DNA from: Caldifarciminota bacterium | GTDB lineage: Bacteria > Hydrothermota > Hydrothermia > B15-G9 | DNA length: 41,558 bases | Direction of reading: 5' to 3' | NCBI GenBank assembly: GCA_015489175.1 | Contig: WGAI01000040.1 | Coordinates: 1-41,558, forward strand | Shown: piece after piece, positions 16,242 through 25,027 of the stretch | How the letters are laid out: the number at the start of each line of letters is the position of its first letter | Position numbering within the stretch: position 1 is the stretch's first letter | Position numbers and translations under genes: made by a program | Notes under the pieces: generated by a model | Told to the model about the DNA's origin: nothing | Seen by the model: only the letters and a program-made list of their open reading frames with translations | The model's database searches: none

Positions 16242-16874
16242 ATGGCAGTCGAACTCAGAGTAGATTACAGAAACGAGCTCGGCAAATCGGCAGTCAGGAA
16301 GCTTAGAGCGGCCGGTTATCTTCCTGGCGTGATTTACGGCGCCAGTGAGGAAACACAGCACATTAAGTTCAACGCAAGTGAATTCGAGCACCTGTGGCAT
16401 CAAATCCACGGCGAAAGTGTCGTTATAAACTTGATATTCCCCGACGGCACAAAGAAAATGGGGGTCATTCAGGAGGTCGCAAGGCATCCGGTAACCGGCA
16501 AGATGCTTCATGTCGATTTCCATATCCTTCACAAAGGCGAGAAAGTGGAGGTCACCGTGCCTATAGTCACGGTTGGTACACCTAAAGGCGTTAAGATGGG
16601 CGGTATCTTAGAGCACATCATACGCGAAGTGGACATAAAGACCACTCCTGATAATATCCCACCTCATATTGAGATCGATGTATCGGGCCTCGGAATAGGG
16701 GATTCAATTCATATCAAGGATCTTCAGCTTGAGGGTATCGAGATTGATGAGGACCCGGAAGAAGTCATCGTTACCGTCCTTGCGCCTCGTAAGGTTGTCG
16801 AAGAGGTTGTTGAGGAAGAGGCTGCCGAAGAGGGCGAAGCAGCTGCCGAAGGTGAAGCAACCGAAGAAGGATGA
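16242..16874 (+). CDS. rplY: Ribosomal protein bL25 (Ctc form)
   Basis: A 210-residue bL25 of the long Ctc/TL5 type. The N-terminal 5S rRNA-binding domain (about 1-90) has GKSAVRKLRAAGYLPGVIYG and is followed by the C-terminal TL5 beta domain (about 95-185). A Glu/Ala-rich acidic tail (after about 186) ends the protein. It binds 5S rRNA in the large subunit. A strong AAAAGGAGG precedes the ATG. prs-rplY order is common in bacteria. A terminator follows. Confidence 0.93.
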   Translation: MAVELRVDYRNELGKSAVRKLRAAGYLPGVIYGASEETQHIKFNASEFEHLWHQIHGESVVINLIFPDGTKKMGVIQEVARHPVTGKMLHVDFHILHKGEKVEVTVPIVTVGTPKGVKMGGILEHIIREVDIKTTPDNIPPHIEIDVSGLGIGDSIHIKDLQLEGIEIDEDPEEVIVTVLAPRKVVEEVVEEEAAEEGEAAAEGEATEEG

Positions 16875-16907
16875 GGAGAGGGTTAGCTTAATCTCAACCT
16901 TAGGAAC

Positions 16908-16938
16908 AGGAGGGCCGTTCAGGCTCTCCTTTCTTTTT
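16908..16938 (+). terminator. Rho-independent terminator after bL25
   Basis: A 9-bp stem (AGGAGGGCC / GGCTCTCCT, with one G-T pair) and 5-nt loop are followed by TTCTTTTT. It ends the HU-to-bL25 transcript and lies against the convergent ruvB stop. Confidence 0.85.
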
Positions 16939-17947
16939 AAAACAGCGTGGTATCCCCGTTTTCTATAAGTTGTTTGAGGTGCTGATAGGCGTTTGGCGTT
17001 GCGATTCTCCCTCTTGGTGTGCGTTGTATGAAACCCTCCCTCAGAAGATAAGGCTCATAGACCTCCTCGATTGTCTCGGCGTCCTCTCCAACGGCCATTG
17101 AGAGCGTCTTTATACCGACCGGCCCGCCGTCGAATTTCTCTATGAGCGTCAAAAGTATGCGTTTGTCCATGTCGTCAAGGCCTCGCTCGTCCACATTCAG
17201 CATGTCGAGTGCATAGCGGGCTATGTCAAGTGTTATTGTGCCGTCGCCTTTGATCTGTGCGTAGTCCCTGACACGCCGCAAAAGCCTGTTGGCTATTCTT
17301 GGGGTGCCTCTTGACCTGCGAGCTATCTCGTGCGCCGCATCCTCATGTATCTCGACCTCAAGTATTCGGGCAGAACGCTTCACTATCCTTTTGAGTTCGC
17401 CGACGGAGTAGTAATCCAGCCTGAAACTTATGCCGAACCTTGACAGTAGTGGTGATGTTATCATACCCGCCCTCGTTGTGGCCCCGATAAGGGTGAACTC
17501 GTTCAGAGGGATTTTGACAGTCCTCGCTCCAGGCCCCCGATCGATGACGATGTCTATTCTGAAATCCTCCATCGCTGCATAAAGGTATTCCTCAACGCTG
17601 CGCGGCAGCCTGTGTATTTCATCCACAAATATGACATCGCCATTCGATAACGAGGTCAATATGCCAGCGAGATCCGCCGGCCGCTCAAGGATAGGCCCGG
17701 ATGTAGAAACTATGTTAACTCCAAGCTCGTTGGAAATGATATGAGCAAGTGTGGTTTTGCCAAGTCCTGGCGGCCCGTAGAAAAGTATGTGATCAAGCGC
17801 CTCTCCGCGCCGCTTTGCAGCTTCTATGAAAACTTCGAGGTTCTCCTTTACCCGCGATTGGCCGATAAACTCCACAAGTCGGCGGGGCCGCAGTGTGACA
17901 TCAAGCTCAAATTCCAGTTCACTGGCTTTTGGATCAGTTATCCTCAT
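16937..17947 (-). CDS. ruvB: Holliday junction helicase subunit RuvB
   Basis: A 336-residue AAA+ ATPase of normal RuvB length. Features are [12 protein letters not shown], Walker [10 protein letters not shown] (about residues 59-67), Walker B VDEIHRL, the sensor region ATTRAGM, the arginine-finger region [14 protein letters not shown], and the C-terminal winged helix ending [11 protein letters not shown]. With RuvA it migrates Holliday junctions during recombination. ruvA and ruvC are not adjacent. The gene is divergent from dcd. A TATAAT ends 9 nt before its ATG with no Shine-Dalgarno, predicting a leaderless message. Confidence 0.97.
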   Translation of the reverse strand: MRITDPKASELEFELDVTLRPRRLVEFIGQSRVKENLEVFIEAAKRRGEALDHILFYGPPGLGKTTLAHIISNELGVNIVSTSGPILERPADLAGILTSLSNGDVIFVDEIHRLPRSVEEYLYAAMEDFRIDIVIDRGPGARTVKIPLNEFTLIGATTRAGMITSPLLSRFGISFRLDYYSVGELKRIVKRSARILEVEIHEDAAHEIARRSRGTPRIANRLLRRVRDYAQIKGDGTITLDIARYALDMLNVDERGLDDMDKRILLTLIEKFDGGPVGIKTLSMAVGEDAETIEEVYEPYLLREGFIQRTPRGRIATPNAYQHLKQLIENGDTTLF

Positions 17948-17956
17948 GGCTGGAAA

Positions 17957-17962
17957 ATTATA
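17957..17962 (-). promoter_or_regulatory. -10 box (TATAAT) of ruvB
   Basis: On the minus strand TATAAT ends 9 nt before the ruvB ATG. A matching -35 is not evident at the usual distance. Confidence 0.55.
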
Positions 17963-18030
17963 TTGCCTTTGGCCTTATGACGCAGCCGCTTGCATAGTCT
18001 GAAGGTTAAGCCCACAGCGGAAATCAATTT

Positions 18031-18059
18031 TTGACTGGAGGCTGAACTGCCGTTAAAAT
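18031..18059 (+). promoter_or_regulatory. Promoter of dcd (leaderless)
   Basis: TTGACT (18031-18036), a 17-bp spacer and TAAAAT (18054-18059) end 11 nt before the dcd ATG. No Shine-Dalgarno is present. Confidence 0.75.
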
Positions 18060-18070
18060 CCACCGCCACT

Positions 18071-18637
18071 ATGGGACTTAAAAACGACAGATGGATAAAG
18101 GAAATGGCGCTCAAACACGGCATGATAGAACCGTTTGAGCCTAAATTGATAAGAAAGGTCGAGGATAGGCGCGTCATCTCTTATGGACTCTCTTCTTACG
18201 GATACGACATAAGGGTTGCAGACGAGTTCAAGATATTTACAAATGCATTCTCCGCTATCGTTGACCCCAAGAATTTCGATACCAAGTCGTTCGTGGATTT
18301 CAAAGGTGAAGAGTGTATCATACCGCCAAATTCCTTCTGTCTCGCTCGTTCCGTTGAATATTTCCGCATTCCCAGATCTGCAATGGGCATCTGCATCGGG
18401 AAATCCACTTATGCGAGATGCGGCATTATCGTTAACATCACGCCTCTGGAACCTGAGTGGGAAGGGCATCTCACGATAGAGATCTCCAACACAACTCCGT
18501 TACCTGCCAAGATTTACGCTTTTGAGGGCATCGCTCAGCTTGTGTTTTTCGAAGCAGATGAGGAGTGCTCCATTTCGTATAAGGACAGGGGTGGAAAATA
18601 TCAGGCTCAAAGAGGCGTGACGCCACCTAAAGTATGA
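18071..18637 (+). CDS. dcd: dCTP deaminase
   Basis: A 188-residue trimeric dUTPase-fold protein of the Dcd family. The N-terminal part has [13 protein letters not shown], the family's nucleotide site is KSTYARCGI (about 112-120), and the catalytic glutamate region is [16 protein letters not shown]. The C-terminal tail has [12 protein letters not shown], which closes over the triphosphate in the family. It converts dCTP to dUTP (or directly to dUMP in bifunctional forms, not resolvable here) for thymidylate synthesis. It begins 11 nt after a good promoter, so translation is probably leaderless. It is divergent from ruvB. Confidence 0.94.
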   Translation: MGLKNDRWIKEMALKHGMIEPFEPKLIRKVEDRRVISYGLSSYGYDIRVADEFKIFTNAFSAIVDPKNFDTKSFVDFKGEECIIPPNSFCLARSVEYFRIPRSAMGICIGKSTYARCGIIVNITPLEPEWEGHLTIEISNTTPLPAKIYAFEGIAQLVFFEADEECSISYKDRGGKYQAQRGVTPPKV

Positions 18638-18729
18638 TATACAAATCTCTTACCGGTTTGCGGCACAGCTTCTGCCTAAGTCTCTAATACAACATCGCAC
18701 ATTTACACCAGGCAATTCTGTATCTGCAT

Positions 18730-18735
18730 TATAAT
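18730..18735 (+). promoter_or_regulatory. Candidate -10 box (TATAAT) of the second phosphoesterase
   Basis: A perfect TATAAT lies 28 bp before the ATG at 18764, leaving a leader that includes GGGAGG. No convincing -35 is present at 17 bp; a TTTACA is 22 bp upstream. Confidence 0.5.
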
Positions 18736-18763
18736 TGAGATAGAAACGGGAGGTGTGGTTGGC

Positions 18764-19504
18764 ATGAGATACCTTGTTATTTCAGATATCCATGGGAACC
18801 TTGAAGCATTCAAAGCGGTTCTGAAAGCAAGCAAAAAGGATAGGTTTGATAAGGTCATTTTTCTTGGGGATGTAGTGGGCTACGGTGCTGATCCGTCTAA
18901 GGTTTGTAAACTCCTAAAAGAGATAAGTCCCATTTGTGTTATGGGCAATCATGATGCTTCTGTTCTCAACCCAAAACTTCTTTCATGGTTTAACCCTTAC
19001 GCACGGTTTGCCCTTGAATGGACAGCCGAGCACCTCACTGAAAATTGTAAGAACTATATGAGAGAGTTCCCTGAAAAGACAAAGCTTGATGACATGCTGA
19101 TCGTGCATTCAAACCCTTATAAACCTCAAAGTTGGGAGTATATCTTGTCGAGGCTGGATGCCCTGTTTTACTTCCAGAAGACATCAGAAAAAGTTATTCT
19201 TTTCGGACATACCCACATTCCAGTGGTTTACGAATACAATCCAGAGTCAGAAAACGCGGCGTCAGTTTCACCTGTTGGTCGCGAGATACAGCTTGACATA
19301 GAAAATATGCGCTACATGCTCAATCCCGGAAGCGTTGGGCAGCCAAGAGACAACGATCCTCGAGCTGCTTACGGCATTCTTGACACGGATAAGTGGACAT
19401 TTACGGTGAAGCGAGTCGACTACGATATCGAAAAAGCTGCCCAGAAGATAATCGAGGCGGGACTTCCTCAATTCCTCGCCCACAGGCTTTATACAGGGGA
19501 ATAA
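18764..19504 (+). CDS. Calcineurin-like metallophosphoesterase, substrate unknown
   Basis: A 246-residue phosphoesterase with all metal motifs: SDIHGNLEA (about residues 7-15), FLGDVVGYGADP, VMGNHDA, IVHSNP and LFGHTHIP, then LNPGSVGQPRDNDPRAAYGI. This matches the YfcE-like/diadenosine-tetraphosphatase-like group (DUF2-type), but it is larger than the gene at 14655 and not a close paralogue. Substrate unknown. A GTG 9 nt upstream is in frame, but the ATG at 18764 is better spaced (10 nt) from GGGAGG. It converges with tsaD, with only 1 bp between stops. Confidence 0.87.
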   Translation: MRYLVISDIHGNLEAFKAVLKASKKDRFDKVIFLGDVVGYGADPSKVCKLLKEISPICVMGNHDASVLNPKLLSWFNPYARFALEWTAEHLTENCKNYMREFPEKTKLDDMLIVHSNPYKPQSWEYILSRLDALFYFQKTSEKVILFGHTHIPVVYEYNPESENAASVSPVGREIQLDIENMRYMLNPGSVGQPRDNDPRAAYGILDTDKWTFTVKRVDYDIEKAAQKIIEAGLPQFLAHRLYTGE

Positions 19505-19505
19505 C

Positions 19506-20492
19506 TCACAGTTGTAAGTTAGGGTAAGCGGTCAGATCCATACCATCAACATACCCGTTTATTATGCGCAAGTGTCCTGCAGCGCCTATCATAGCTGCAT
19601 TGTCGCCACAATATTTAGGCTCAGGAAAATACAATGAAACCTCATTGCTCAACTCTTCCTGAAATTTAGTTCTGAGTCTGCTGTTGAGCGAGACGCCTCC
19701 GACAACAGCAAGTTTATCAGCTCCATGTATCTCTATGGCCTTCAATGTCTTGATGAGAAGGGAATCGACTACTGCCTCCTGAAAAGAGGCCGCAATATCG
19801 GCTTTATGCTGTATTATGAATTCATCAGTCTGTTTGCGGAGGTAATAAAGGACAGCCGTTTTTAGGCCACTGAAGCTGAAGTTCAACCCTGATGGGTTGG
19901 CTCTCGGAAACTTAACGAAATCGGGCCTTCCTGAACGGGCAATTTTATCTATTTGAGGGCCCCCAGGATACGGTAGACCGAGAAGTTTTGCGACCTTGTC
20001 AAAGGCTTCACCTGCTGCATCGTCGAGTGTGACGCCAAGCAATCTATAATCAAAATAATCCTGCATCCACACGAGCTCCGTATGGCCACCTGATACGAGC
20101 AAAACAAGCAGCGGAGGTTCCAATTCCTTGTGCGATATGAAGGCCGAGAAAATATGACCTTCGAGATGATTAACTCCAACGATCGGTTTCTTTATCAACT
20201 GACTTATCGTTTTGGCAAAAACGATGCCCACCAACAGAGAACCTATGAGTCCGGGCCCTTTGGTTACCGCAACGCCTTCGATGTCCTGAAGTTCCACATT
20301 AGCGACTTTAAGAGCCTTTCGCGTAATCGGCAATATAAGCCGAACCTGCGCTCTGGACGCTATTTCCGGAACCACACCGCCAAAATCGGCATGCTCCAGC
20401 TGGGTATGTGTTATGTTGGACAGGACATTGAAACCATCTACGACAGCGGCCGATGTTTCGTCACACGATGTTTCAAATGCGAGAACCTTCAT
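19506..20492 (-). CDS. tsaD: tRNA threonylcarbamoyladenosine transferase TsaD
   Basis: A 328-residue Kae1/Qri7/YgjD protein of the ASKHA fold. It starts with LAFETSCDETSAAV and carries the iron-binding motif HLEGH (109-113), LVSGGHTELV, GEAFDKVAKLLGLPYPGGP and the C-terminal CGDNAAMIG. With TsaB, TsaC and TsaE it forms t6A at position 37 of ANN-decoding tRNAs, including the tRNA-Asn in this window. A GGAG lies ahead of the ATG, and a near-consensus promoter is 27-55 bp upstream, right next to the decayed IS. Confidence 0.96.
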   Translation of the reverse strand: MKVLAFETSCDETSAAVVDGFNVLSNITHTQLEHADFGGVVPEIASRAQVRLILPITRKALKVANVELQDIEGVAVTKGPGLIGSLLVGIVFAKTISQLIKKPIVGVNHLEGHIFSAFISHKELEPPLLVLLVSGGHTELVWMQDYFDYRLLGVTLDDAAGEAFDKVAKLLGLPYPGGPQIDKIARSGRPDFVKFPRANPSGLNFSFSGLKTAVLYYLRKQTDEFIIQHKADIAASFQEAVVDSLLIKTLKAIEIHGADKLAVVGGVSLNSRLRTKFQEELSNEVSLYFPEPKYCGDNAAMIGAAGHLRIINGYVDGMDLTAYPNLQL

Positions 20493-20518
20493 GACTTCGT
20501 CTCCATATCAGGGCGGCG

Positions 20519-20547
20519 ATTTTAATATCAATTCAAACCCGTGTCAA
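20519..20547 (-). promoter_or_regulatory. sigma70-type promoter of tsaD
   Basis: On the minus strand TTGACA (20542-20547), a 17-bp spacer and TAAAAT (20519-20524) precede tsaD. The upstream edge of the -35 is 8 bp from the IS end at 20556. Confidence 0.8.
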
Positions 20548-20555
20548 ACACAGAA

Positions 20556-21501
20556 GCGTTATCACTCATTTAAAATGTTACCGAAATGAAACCGCTCACC
20601 AAACGATAATGTTACCAAAACGGAGGTGAAATATGCATAAAAAGCTACCTATGAGCTTCTCTGAAAGGCGCAAATACTCGCTCATAATGAAACCTCGCTA
20701 CAAAAAGACCTCTAAGTCAATGAAATGCAACAGGTCACAGATCTCCGCCGTAGATCAATCATACGACTGATGAATGCCCCCTATCTCACCACTGAGCGCA
20801 GACTTCATGAAAGAAGCCCGGTCTATGATGCAATGGTTAAGGATGCCCTCCGAATAATAGCCAAAGCTCTCGATTACCCGGCCGCAGAACGGTTAAAACC
20901 CGCGCTCCTTTCTACAGCTCGCCATCTCGCAAGCTTCGGGAAACTTAAACTTAACAAAGAAATGATGGAAAAGCTGGATAAAATCAGTTTCTCCACGCTC
21001 AGGCGCATGCTTGCTTTAATCCCGAGGGATAAACCTCGCCCAAATGCTCCTAATCGCTACAACAAAAGGATTCTCCTGATAAAAATACCGATAGAACGCA
21101 TACCATGGGATCAGCAAGAGCCCGGATATTTTGAGGCTGATCTTGTGCATCACTCTGGTTCAATGACATCTGGAGAATATATCCACTCCCTGGTTATAGT
21201 TGATGTAGCCACTGGCTGGGTGGAACTCTGTGCTGTGTTGGGCAGGGGATACGAGATCATGCAGGATGCCTTCAATCACATCCTGCTTCGCCTACCTTTC
21301 CCGATCAAGGAAATACCCCTCCGATAATGGGAGCAAATTCATCAATCATCATATACTACGGTTCTGGAAAGAAAAGCTCCCAGAAGTCCGCCTCACACGC
21401 TCTCGCCACAAGAAAGACAACAGATTTGTAGAGCAGAGAAACAGCCTCCTCATTCGTTCATACATTTTCTCAGTAGCAATTTTCATTTGACTTGATACGA
21501 A
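20556..21501 (+). mobile_element. Decayed insertion sequence with integrase-type transposase
   Basis: The left end (20556 to about 20720) is repeated at 41373-41558, and its first 34 bp at 6890. An imperfect inverted copy of the terminal GCGTTATCACTCATTT is visible near 21480-21501 on the minus strand (TCGTATCAAGTCAAAT), giving a right boundary near 21501. Boundaries are approximate: an alternative reading takes TGTCAA (20542) and TTGACA (ending 21538) as the tips. Within the left end, AATGTTACC occurs twice (20574-20582 and 20608-20616), as expected of transposase-binding sites. No clear target duplication is seen. The transposase is frameshifted and its C-terminus missing, so the element is not autonomous. 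Confidence 0.8.
20633..21490 (+). pseudogene. Transposase with integrase (DDE) core, broken by two frameshifts
   Basis: Translation starts at an ATG with GGAGGTGA upstream, giving MHKKLPMSFSERRKYS. The frame shifts near 20715, where the protein continues as QQVTDLRRRSIIRLMNAPYL. It shifts back near 21320, where SDNGSKFINHH resumes in the first frame. The integrase-core acidic residues are traceable: Asp in FEADLVHH, Asp in SDNGS (other frame) and Glu in VEQRN. Only about 16 residues follow the catalytic Glu before a stop, whereas such transposases normally run on for about 100 more, so the 3' part is probably deleted. The family is the IS481/ISNCY-like integrase group; I cannot name the exact IS. 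Confidence 0.85.
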
Positions 21502-21582
21502 GTTCATTTGTGCCCCCCAATCATCATCGTTTTTGACAACCGACGGACAAAACTTAACCATAAAATTCTCACGGAGGTAAAG

Positions 21583-23082
21583 ATGAGCGACGATACGATT
21601 AACCCTGAAACAACAAACCTTGAGGACATTCTGAACAAACCAAGGAAGGATTTTACGAAAGATGACATTGTAAAAATCGTGGACAAACTTGGCATCTGCA
21701 TGCTCAACTTTCGGTATGTTGGAGGTGATGGCAGGCTCAAAACTCTGAACTTTGTCATTCAGGGTAAAAAGCATCTTGACCGCATCCTGACGCTCGGCGA
21801 ACGGGTCGATGGGTCAAGCTTGTTCAAATTTGTGGATGCCGGCATGAGCGACCTCTATGTGGTGCCTCGATATCGGACTGCGTTCGTCAATCCGTTCTCG
21901 AAAATCCCGACACTTGACCTGCTATGTTCATACTTTTCTCCCGATGGCTCCCCGTTCGATCCCGCTCCCGAGTATGTCCTGAAAAAGGCGGACGAGCGGC
22001 TGAAAGAAAAAACCGGAATGGCGCTTGAAGCGCTTGGAGAGCTTGAATTTTACATAATCGCGCCGAAGAGCAACCTCTATCCCGAAGAAGTGCAACGCGG
22101 CTATCACACCTCTTACCCGTTCTCGAAATTTGAAGGGCTGCGCAAGGAGGCCATGCTTGCGATCTCGATGGCAGGCGGCAGGATAAAATACGGTCATTCG
22201 GAGGTGGGATTTGTCAGGTATGGCGATTTAGAGTTCGAGCAGAACGAGATCGAGTTCCTCCCGATGTCACTTGAGGAAGCGGCAGACTACATTGTGCTTG
22301 CGAGATGGATGCTTCGAGCCATAGGTCATCGATATGGCGTCAACATAACCTTTGCGCCCAAAGTGCTTGTCGGGCATGCTGGCAGCGGCCTTCACATCCA
22401 CTCTCGACTTGTCAAGGACGGTGTAAACATGATCGTGGGGCATAAGGGTCTGAGCAAAATTGGGTTAAAGCTCATAGGCGGATATCTGAAACTGGCACCC
22501 TCGCTGACGGCATTCGGAAACACCATCCCGATTTCTTATCTCAGGCTCGTGCCGCATCAGGAAGCGCCAACCGCAATTTGCTGGGGCTACCGCAACAGAT
22601 CCGCGCTCGTGCGCGTGCCACTTGCGTGGGACACCACATCCGCCATGCACCGTATAGCTAACCCAAACGAAAAGAGCACTTACCAGCTGGAGATTCACCC
22701 TCAGACAGTGGAATTCAGGGCGCCGGACGGCTCAGCGAATGTGCATCTTCTGCTTGCCGGGATGGCGGTCGCTGCCCTCAACGGACTCACCTCCAGCGAC
22801 TCGCTTGAACTGGCTGAAAAGCTGTTCGTGGATTCAAACATCTTCAGGGATCCCGAGACATACAAAGACCTGCCTTCGTTGCCGTCATCCTGCTGGGAAT
22901 CGGCTGAGAAGTTGCAGGAACAGAGGAAATTCTACGAGGAAGGCGGAGTTTTCCCGCCTGAGCTCATCGACTGGACCATCTCAAAGCTGAAAGGCTACGA
23001 GGATATCGACCTCAGTGAGCGGCTTTACAGGAAGGACAGAGAAATTGAAAAGCTTGTCATGCAATTTCTGCATCATCCATGA
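21583..23082 (+). CDS. Glutamine synthetase family protein (divergent)
   Basis: A 499-residue protein with the full glutamine-synthetase fold. The N-terminal beta-grasp ends in ERVDGSSLFKF. The catalytic domain has GELEFYII (metal ligands), EVGFVRYGDLEFEQNEIE, GSGLHIHSR (usual GSGMHVHQS), RLVPHQEAPTAICWGYRNRSALVR (usual RLVPGYEAP...SYRNRS) and VEFRAPDGSANVHL. Active-site Glu and Arg positions are mostly kept, but several usually invariant residues differ (Gly-Tyr to His-Gln, His-Gln-Ser to His-Ser-Arg). It may be true glutamine synthetase of an unusual subgroup or a gamma-glutamyl ligase. The ATG at 21583 has GGAGG 6 nt upstream; a longer frame from 21508 is ignored. It lies about 80 bp after the decayed IS. 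Confidence 0.8.
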   Translation: MSDDTINPETTNLEDILNKPRKDFTKDDIVKIVDKLGICMLNFRYVGGDGRLKTLNFVIQGKKHLDRILTLGERVDGSSLFKFVDAGMSDLYVVPRYRTAFVNPFSKIPTLDLLCSYFSPDGSPFDPAPEYVLKKADERLKEKTGMALEALGELEFYIIAPKSNLYPEEVQRGYHTSYPFSKFEGLRKEAMLAISMAGGRIKYGHSEVGFVRYGDLEFEQNEIEFLPMSLEEAADYIVLARWMLRAIGHRYGVNITFAPKVLVGHAGSGLHIHSRLVKDGVNMIVGHKGLSKIGLKLIGGYLKLAPSLTAFGNTIPISYLRLVPHQEAPTAICWGYRNRSALVRVPLAWDTTSAMHRIANPNEKSTYQLEIHPQTVEFRAPDGSANVHLLLAGMAVAALNGLTSSDSLELAEKLFVDSNIFRDPETYKDLPSLPSSCWESAEKLQEQRKFYEEGGVFPPELIDWTISKLKGYEDIDLSERLYRKDREIEKLVMQFLHHP

Positions 23083-23202
23083 GCGAAATCGCCATGATGT
23101 CCCCGTTCACCGTTGAATTGCAAAGGATAGAGGGTGTGCACCGGACTGATGAGGCCTATGGTTAAAGAAATGGGGCCACGACTCCGCCTTAATCCTTCAG
23201 CT

Positions 23203-23231
23203 TTGAACAGCCAAATCAGGATGTTTATACT
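23203..23231 (+). promoter_or_regulatory. Promoter of the ABC permease pair (leaderless)
   Basis: TTGAAC (23203-23208), a 17-bp spacer and TATACT (23226-23231) end 9 nt before the ATG at 23241. No Shine-Dalgarno is present. Confidence 0.7.
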
Positions 23232-23240
23232 CAAAACATC

Positions 23241-24128
23241 ATGAAACTCAGGATATTCAAAGGAGATTCAGGCTGGGCGTTGTTCTTTCTTGGGCCAAAC
23301 ATACTTGGCTTCCTTGTATTTATGCTTATCCCGCTTGTGGCATCGTTCCTCCTGAGTTTGACCCACTGGGACCTGCTCAGTCCGCCCAAATTTGCTGGAC
23401 TTCAGAACTTCATCAACCTGATGAAAGACCCACTGTTCTGGAAATATCTCGGCAACACCCTGTTCTTCATGCTGGCGATCCCATTCCAGATGGGGCTGGG
23501 CCTGTTCCTTGCCATCCTCATGAACAAACCTTTGAAGCTCAGAACCCTGTTTCGGACGACATATTTCCTGCCCGTGGTGACCACCACCGTCGCTATCGCC
23601 TTGCTCTGGCAATGGATTTACGATCCGGAATTCGGAATCCTCAACTACCTCCTATCCCTGATCGGTATCAAAGGCCCGGCTTGGCTTGCATCTACCGCAT
23701 GGGCCAAGCCCGCCATCATGATAATGGGAATATGGAAAGGCGTCGGTTATGACATGTTGATCTACCTTGCCGGACTTCAAGAAATTCCATCTCAGCTCTA
23801 CGAGGCTGCCGATATTGACGGAGCTGGTGCATGGCGCAAGTTCTCAAGCATCACATTCCCGCTACTGATGCCAGTCCACTTTTTCCTGCTCATCATGCAC
23901 ATAATCTGGGGATTCCAGATATTCGATGCGGTTTACATAATGACGAACGGCGGCCCGGCCGGCGCCACGACACCGATAATGATGTACATCTACAACAACG
24001 CATTCCGCTGGGGCAAAATGGGATACGCTTCTGCTGTTGCGTGGCTCCTGACGCTGATCATCTTCATCGTGACGCTCATCCAGTGGTGGATTTCAAAGAA
24101 AAAACTTTCTTATTTGTCAACGACATAG
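23241..24128 (+). CDS. Carbohydrate ABC transporter permease, MalF/UgpA type
   Basis: A 295-residue inner-membrane permease with six predicted transmembrane segments. The cytoplasmic EAA loop reads EAADIDGAGAWRKFSSITFP (about residues 190-209), the coupling site for an MsmK/UgpC-type ATPase. It belongs to the CUT1 sugar-uptake family. The N-terminal GWALFFLGPNILGFLVFMLIPL is typical of UgpA/MalF-like subunits. The sugar is unknown. No solute-binding protein or ATPase gene is in the window, and a promoter sits directly before this gene, so the permease pair looks like a separate transcription unit. The stop is 2 bp from the next start. Confidence 0.9.
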   Translation: MKLRIFKGDSGWALFFLGPNILGFLVFMLIPLVASFLLSLTHWDLLSPPKFAGLQNFINLMKDPLFWKYLGNTLFFMLAIPFQMGLGLFLAILMNKPLKLRTLFRTTYFLPVVTTTVAIALLWQWIYDPEFGILNYLLSLIGIKGPAWLASTAWAKPAIMIMGIWKGVGYDMLIYLAGLQEIPSQLYEAADIDGAGAWRKFSSITFPLLMPVHFFLLIMHIIWGFQIFDAVYIMTNGGPAGATTPIMMYIYNNAFRWGKMGYASAVAWLLTLIIFIVTLIQWWISKKKLSYLSTT

Positions 24129-24130
24129 CC

Positions 24131-24988
24131 ATGAAGAAACGCAAATTTATCATAGAATACATAATACTGACCACAGGTGCCCTCATCATGATGGCGCCGT
24201 TCCTGTGGATGTTGCTGACCTCCTTCAAAGGTCAGGGCAACATATTCCGCATACCGCCTCAATGGATACCTCGACCCGTGCACTGGGAGAACTACATCAA
24301 GGTGTGGTCGGCATTGAGGGTGGATGCTCACTTCCTCGGCCTACATATCACTCAGGGCTTTCTCATGGCCTTCATCAACTCCGTCTTCGTGTCCGTGACG
24401 CTCACTTTCGGCCAGATTTTGACAAGTGCTATGGGCGCCTTTGCGTTTTCACGACTCAAATTCAAGCTGAGGGACAAGCTGTTTCTGGGATACCTCGTCA
24501 CTCTTATGATCCCGTTCCAGGTCACTATGATTCCGACTTTCGTTCTCCTCAAATACCTCGGATGGGTTGACACATATCAGGGGCTAATCGTGCCCGGGCT
24601 CGTCTCCGCCTATGGCACATTCTTTTTGAGGCAGTTCTTCATCTCCATTCCGCGCGACCTTGAGGACGCCGCCACCATCGACGGATGCAACAAGCTGGGC
24701 ATTTTCAGACATGTAATTCTGCCGCTTGCAAAACCGGCGATCGCAACGCTGTCGATCTTCACTTTCCTCGGCGTCTGGAATGACTTTCTCTGGCCACTCG
24801 TCGTGATCAACTCGCCCGAAAAGATGACCTTGCCGCTCATGCTCAACAGCCTCAGGGGACTGCATTCGACAGACTGGACGATACTCATGCCTGCGTCCGT
24901 CATCGTGGTGACGCCCGTGATACTCGTTTACATATTCAACCAGAAATTCATCACAGAGGGCATTTCGCTAACGGGATTGAAAGGCTGA
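24131..24988 (+). CDS. Carbohydrate ABC transporter permease, MalG/UgpE type
   Basis: A 285-residue partner permease with six transmembrane segments and the EAA loop EDAATIDGCNKLGIFRHVILP (about 190-210). It begins MKKRKFIIEYIILTTGALIMM and ends at NQKFITEGISLTGLKG, which is typical of MalG/UgpE. It pairs with the preceding subunit to form the membrane channel of a CUT1 importer. A longer frame begins at 23831 inside the upstream gene; the ATG at 24131, 2 bp after the upstream stop, is the real start. There is no evident Shine-Dalgarno, so it is likely translated by coupling. Confidence 0.9.
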   Translation: MKKRKFIIEYIILTTGALIMMAPFLWMLLTSFKGQGNIFRIPPQWIPRPVHWENYIKVWSALRVDAHFLGLHITQGFLMAFINSVFVSVTLTFGQILTSAMGAFAFSRLKFKLRDKLFLGYLVTLMIPFQVTMIPTFVLLKYLGWVDTYQGLIVPGLVSAYGTFFLRQFFISIPRDLEDAATIDGCNKLGIFRHVILPLAKPAIATLSIFTFLGVWNDFLWPLVVINSPEKMTLPLMLNSLRGLHSTDWTILMPASVIVVTPVILVYIFNQKFITEGISLTGLKG

Positions 24989-25027
24989 AACGGCGGGGAA
25001 ACAGGCCGTCACCGCTGGAGGATTGAC

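Noticed and set aside
20542-21538. TGTCAA...TTGACA as the certain tips of the IS
   Set aside because: The tips match over about 10 bp, but no target duplication is seen, and TGTCAA also serves as the tsaD -35 box; kept only as an alternative boundary.
21533-21566. TTGACA ... TAAAAT as the promoter of the glutamine synthetase gene
   Set aside because: The spacer is 22 bp, too long for a normal sigma70 promoter.
23831-24130. Extended N-terminus for the second permease
   Set aside because: The extra part overlaps the first permease in another frame and is not membrane-like; the ATG at 24131 fits the family.
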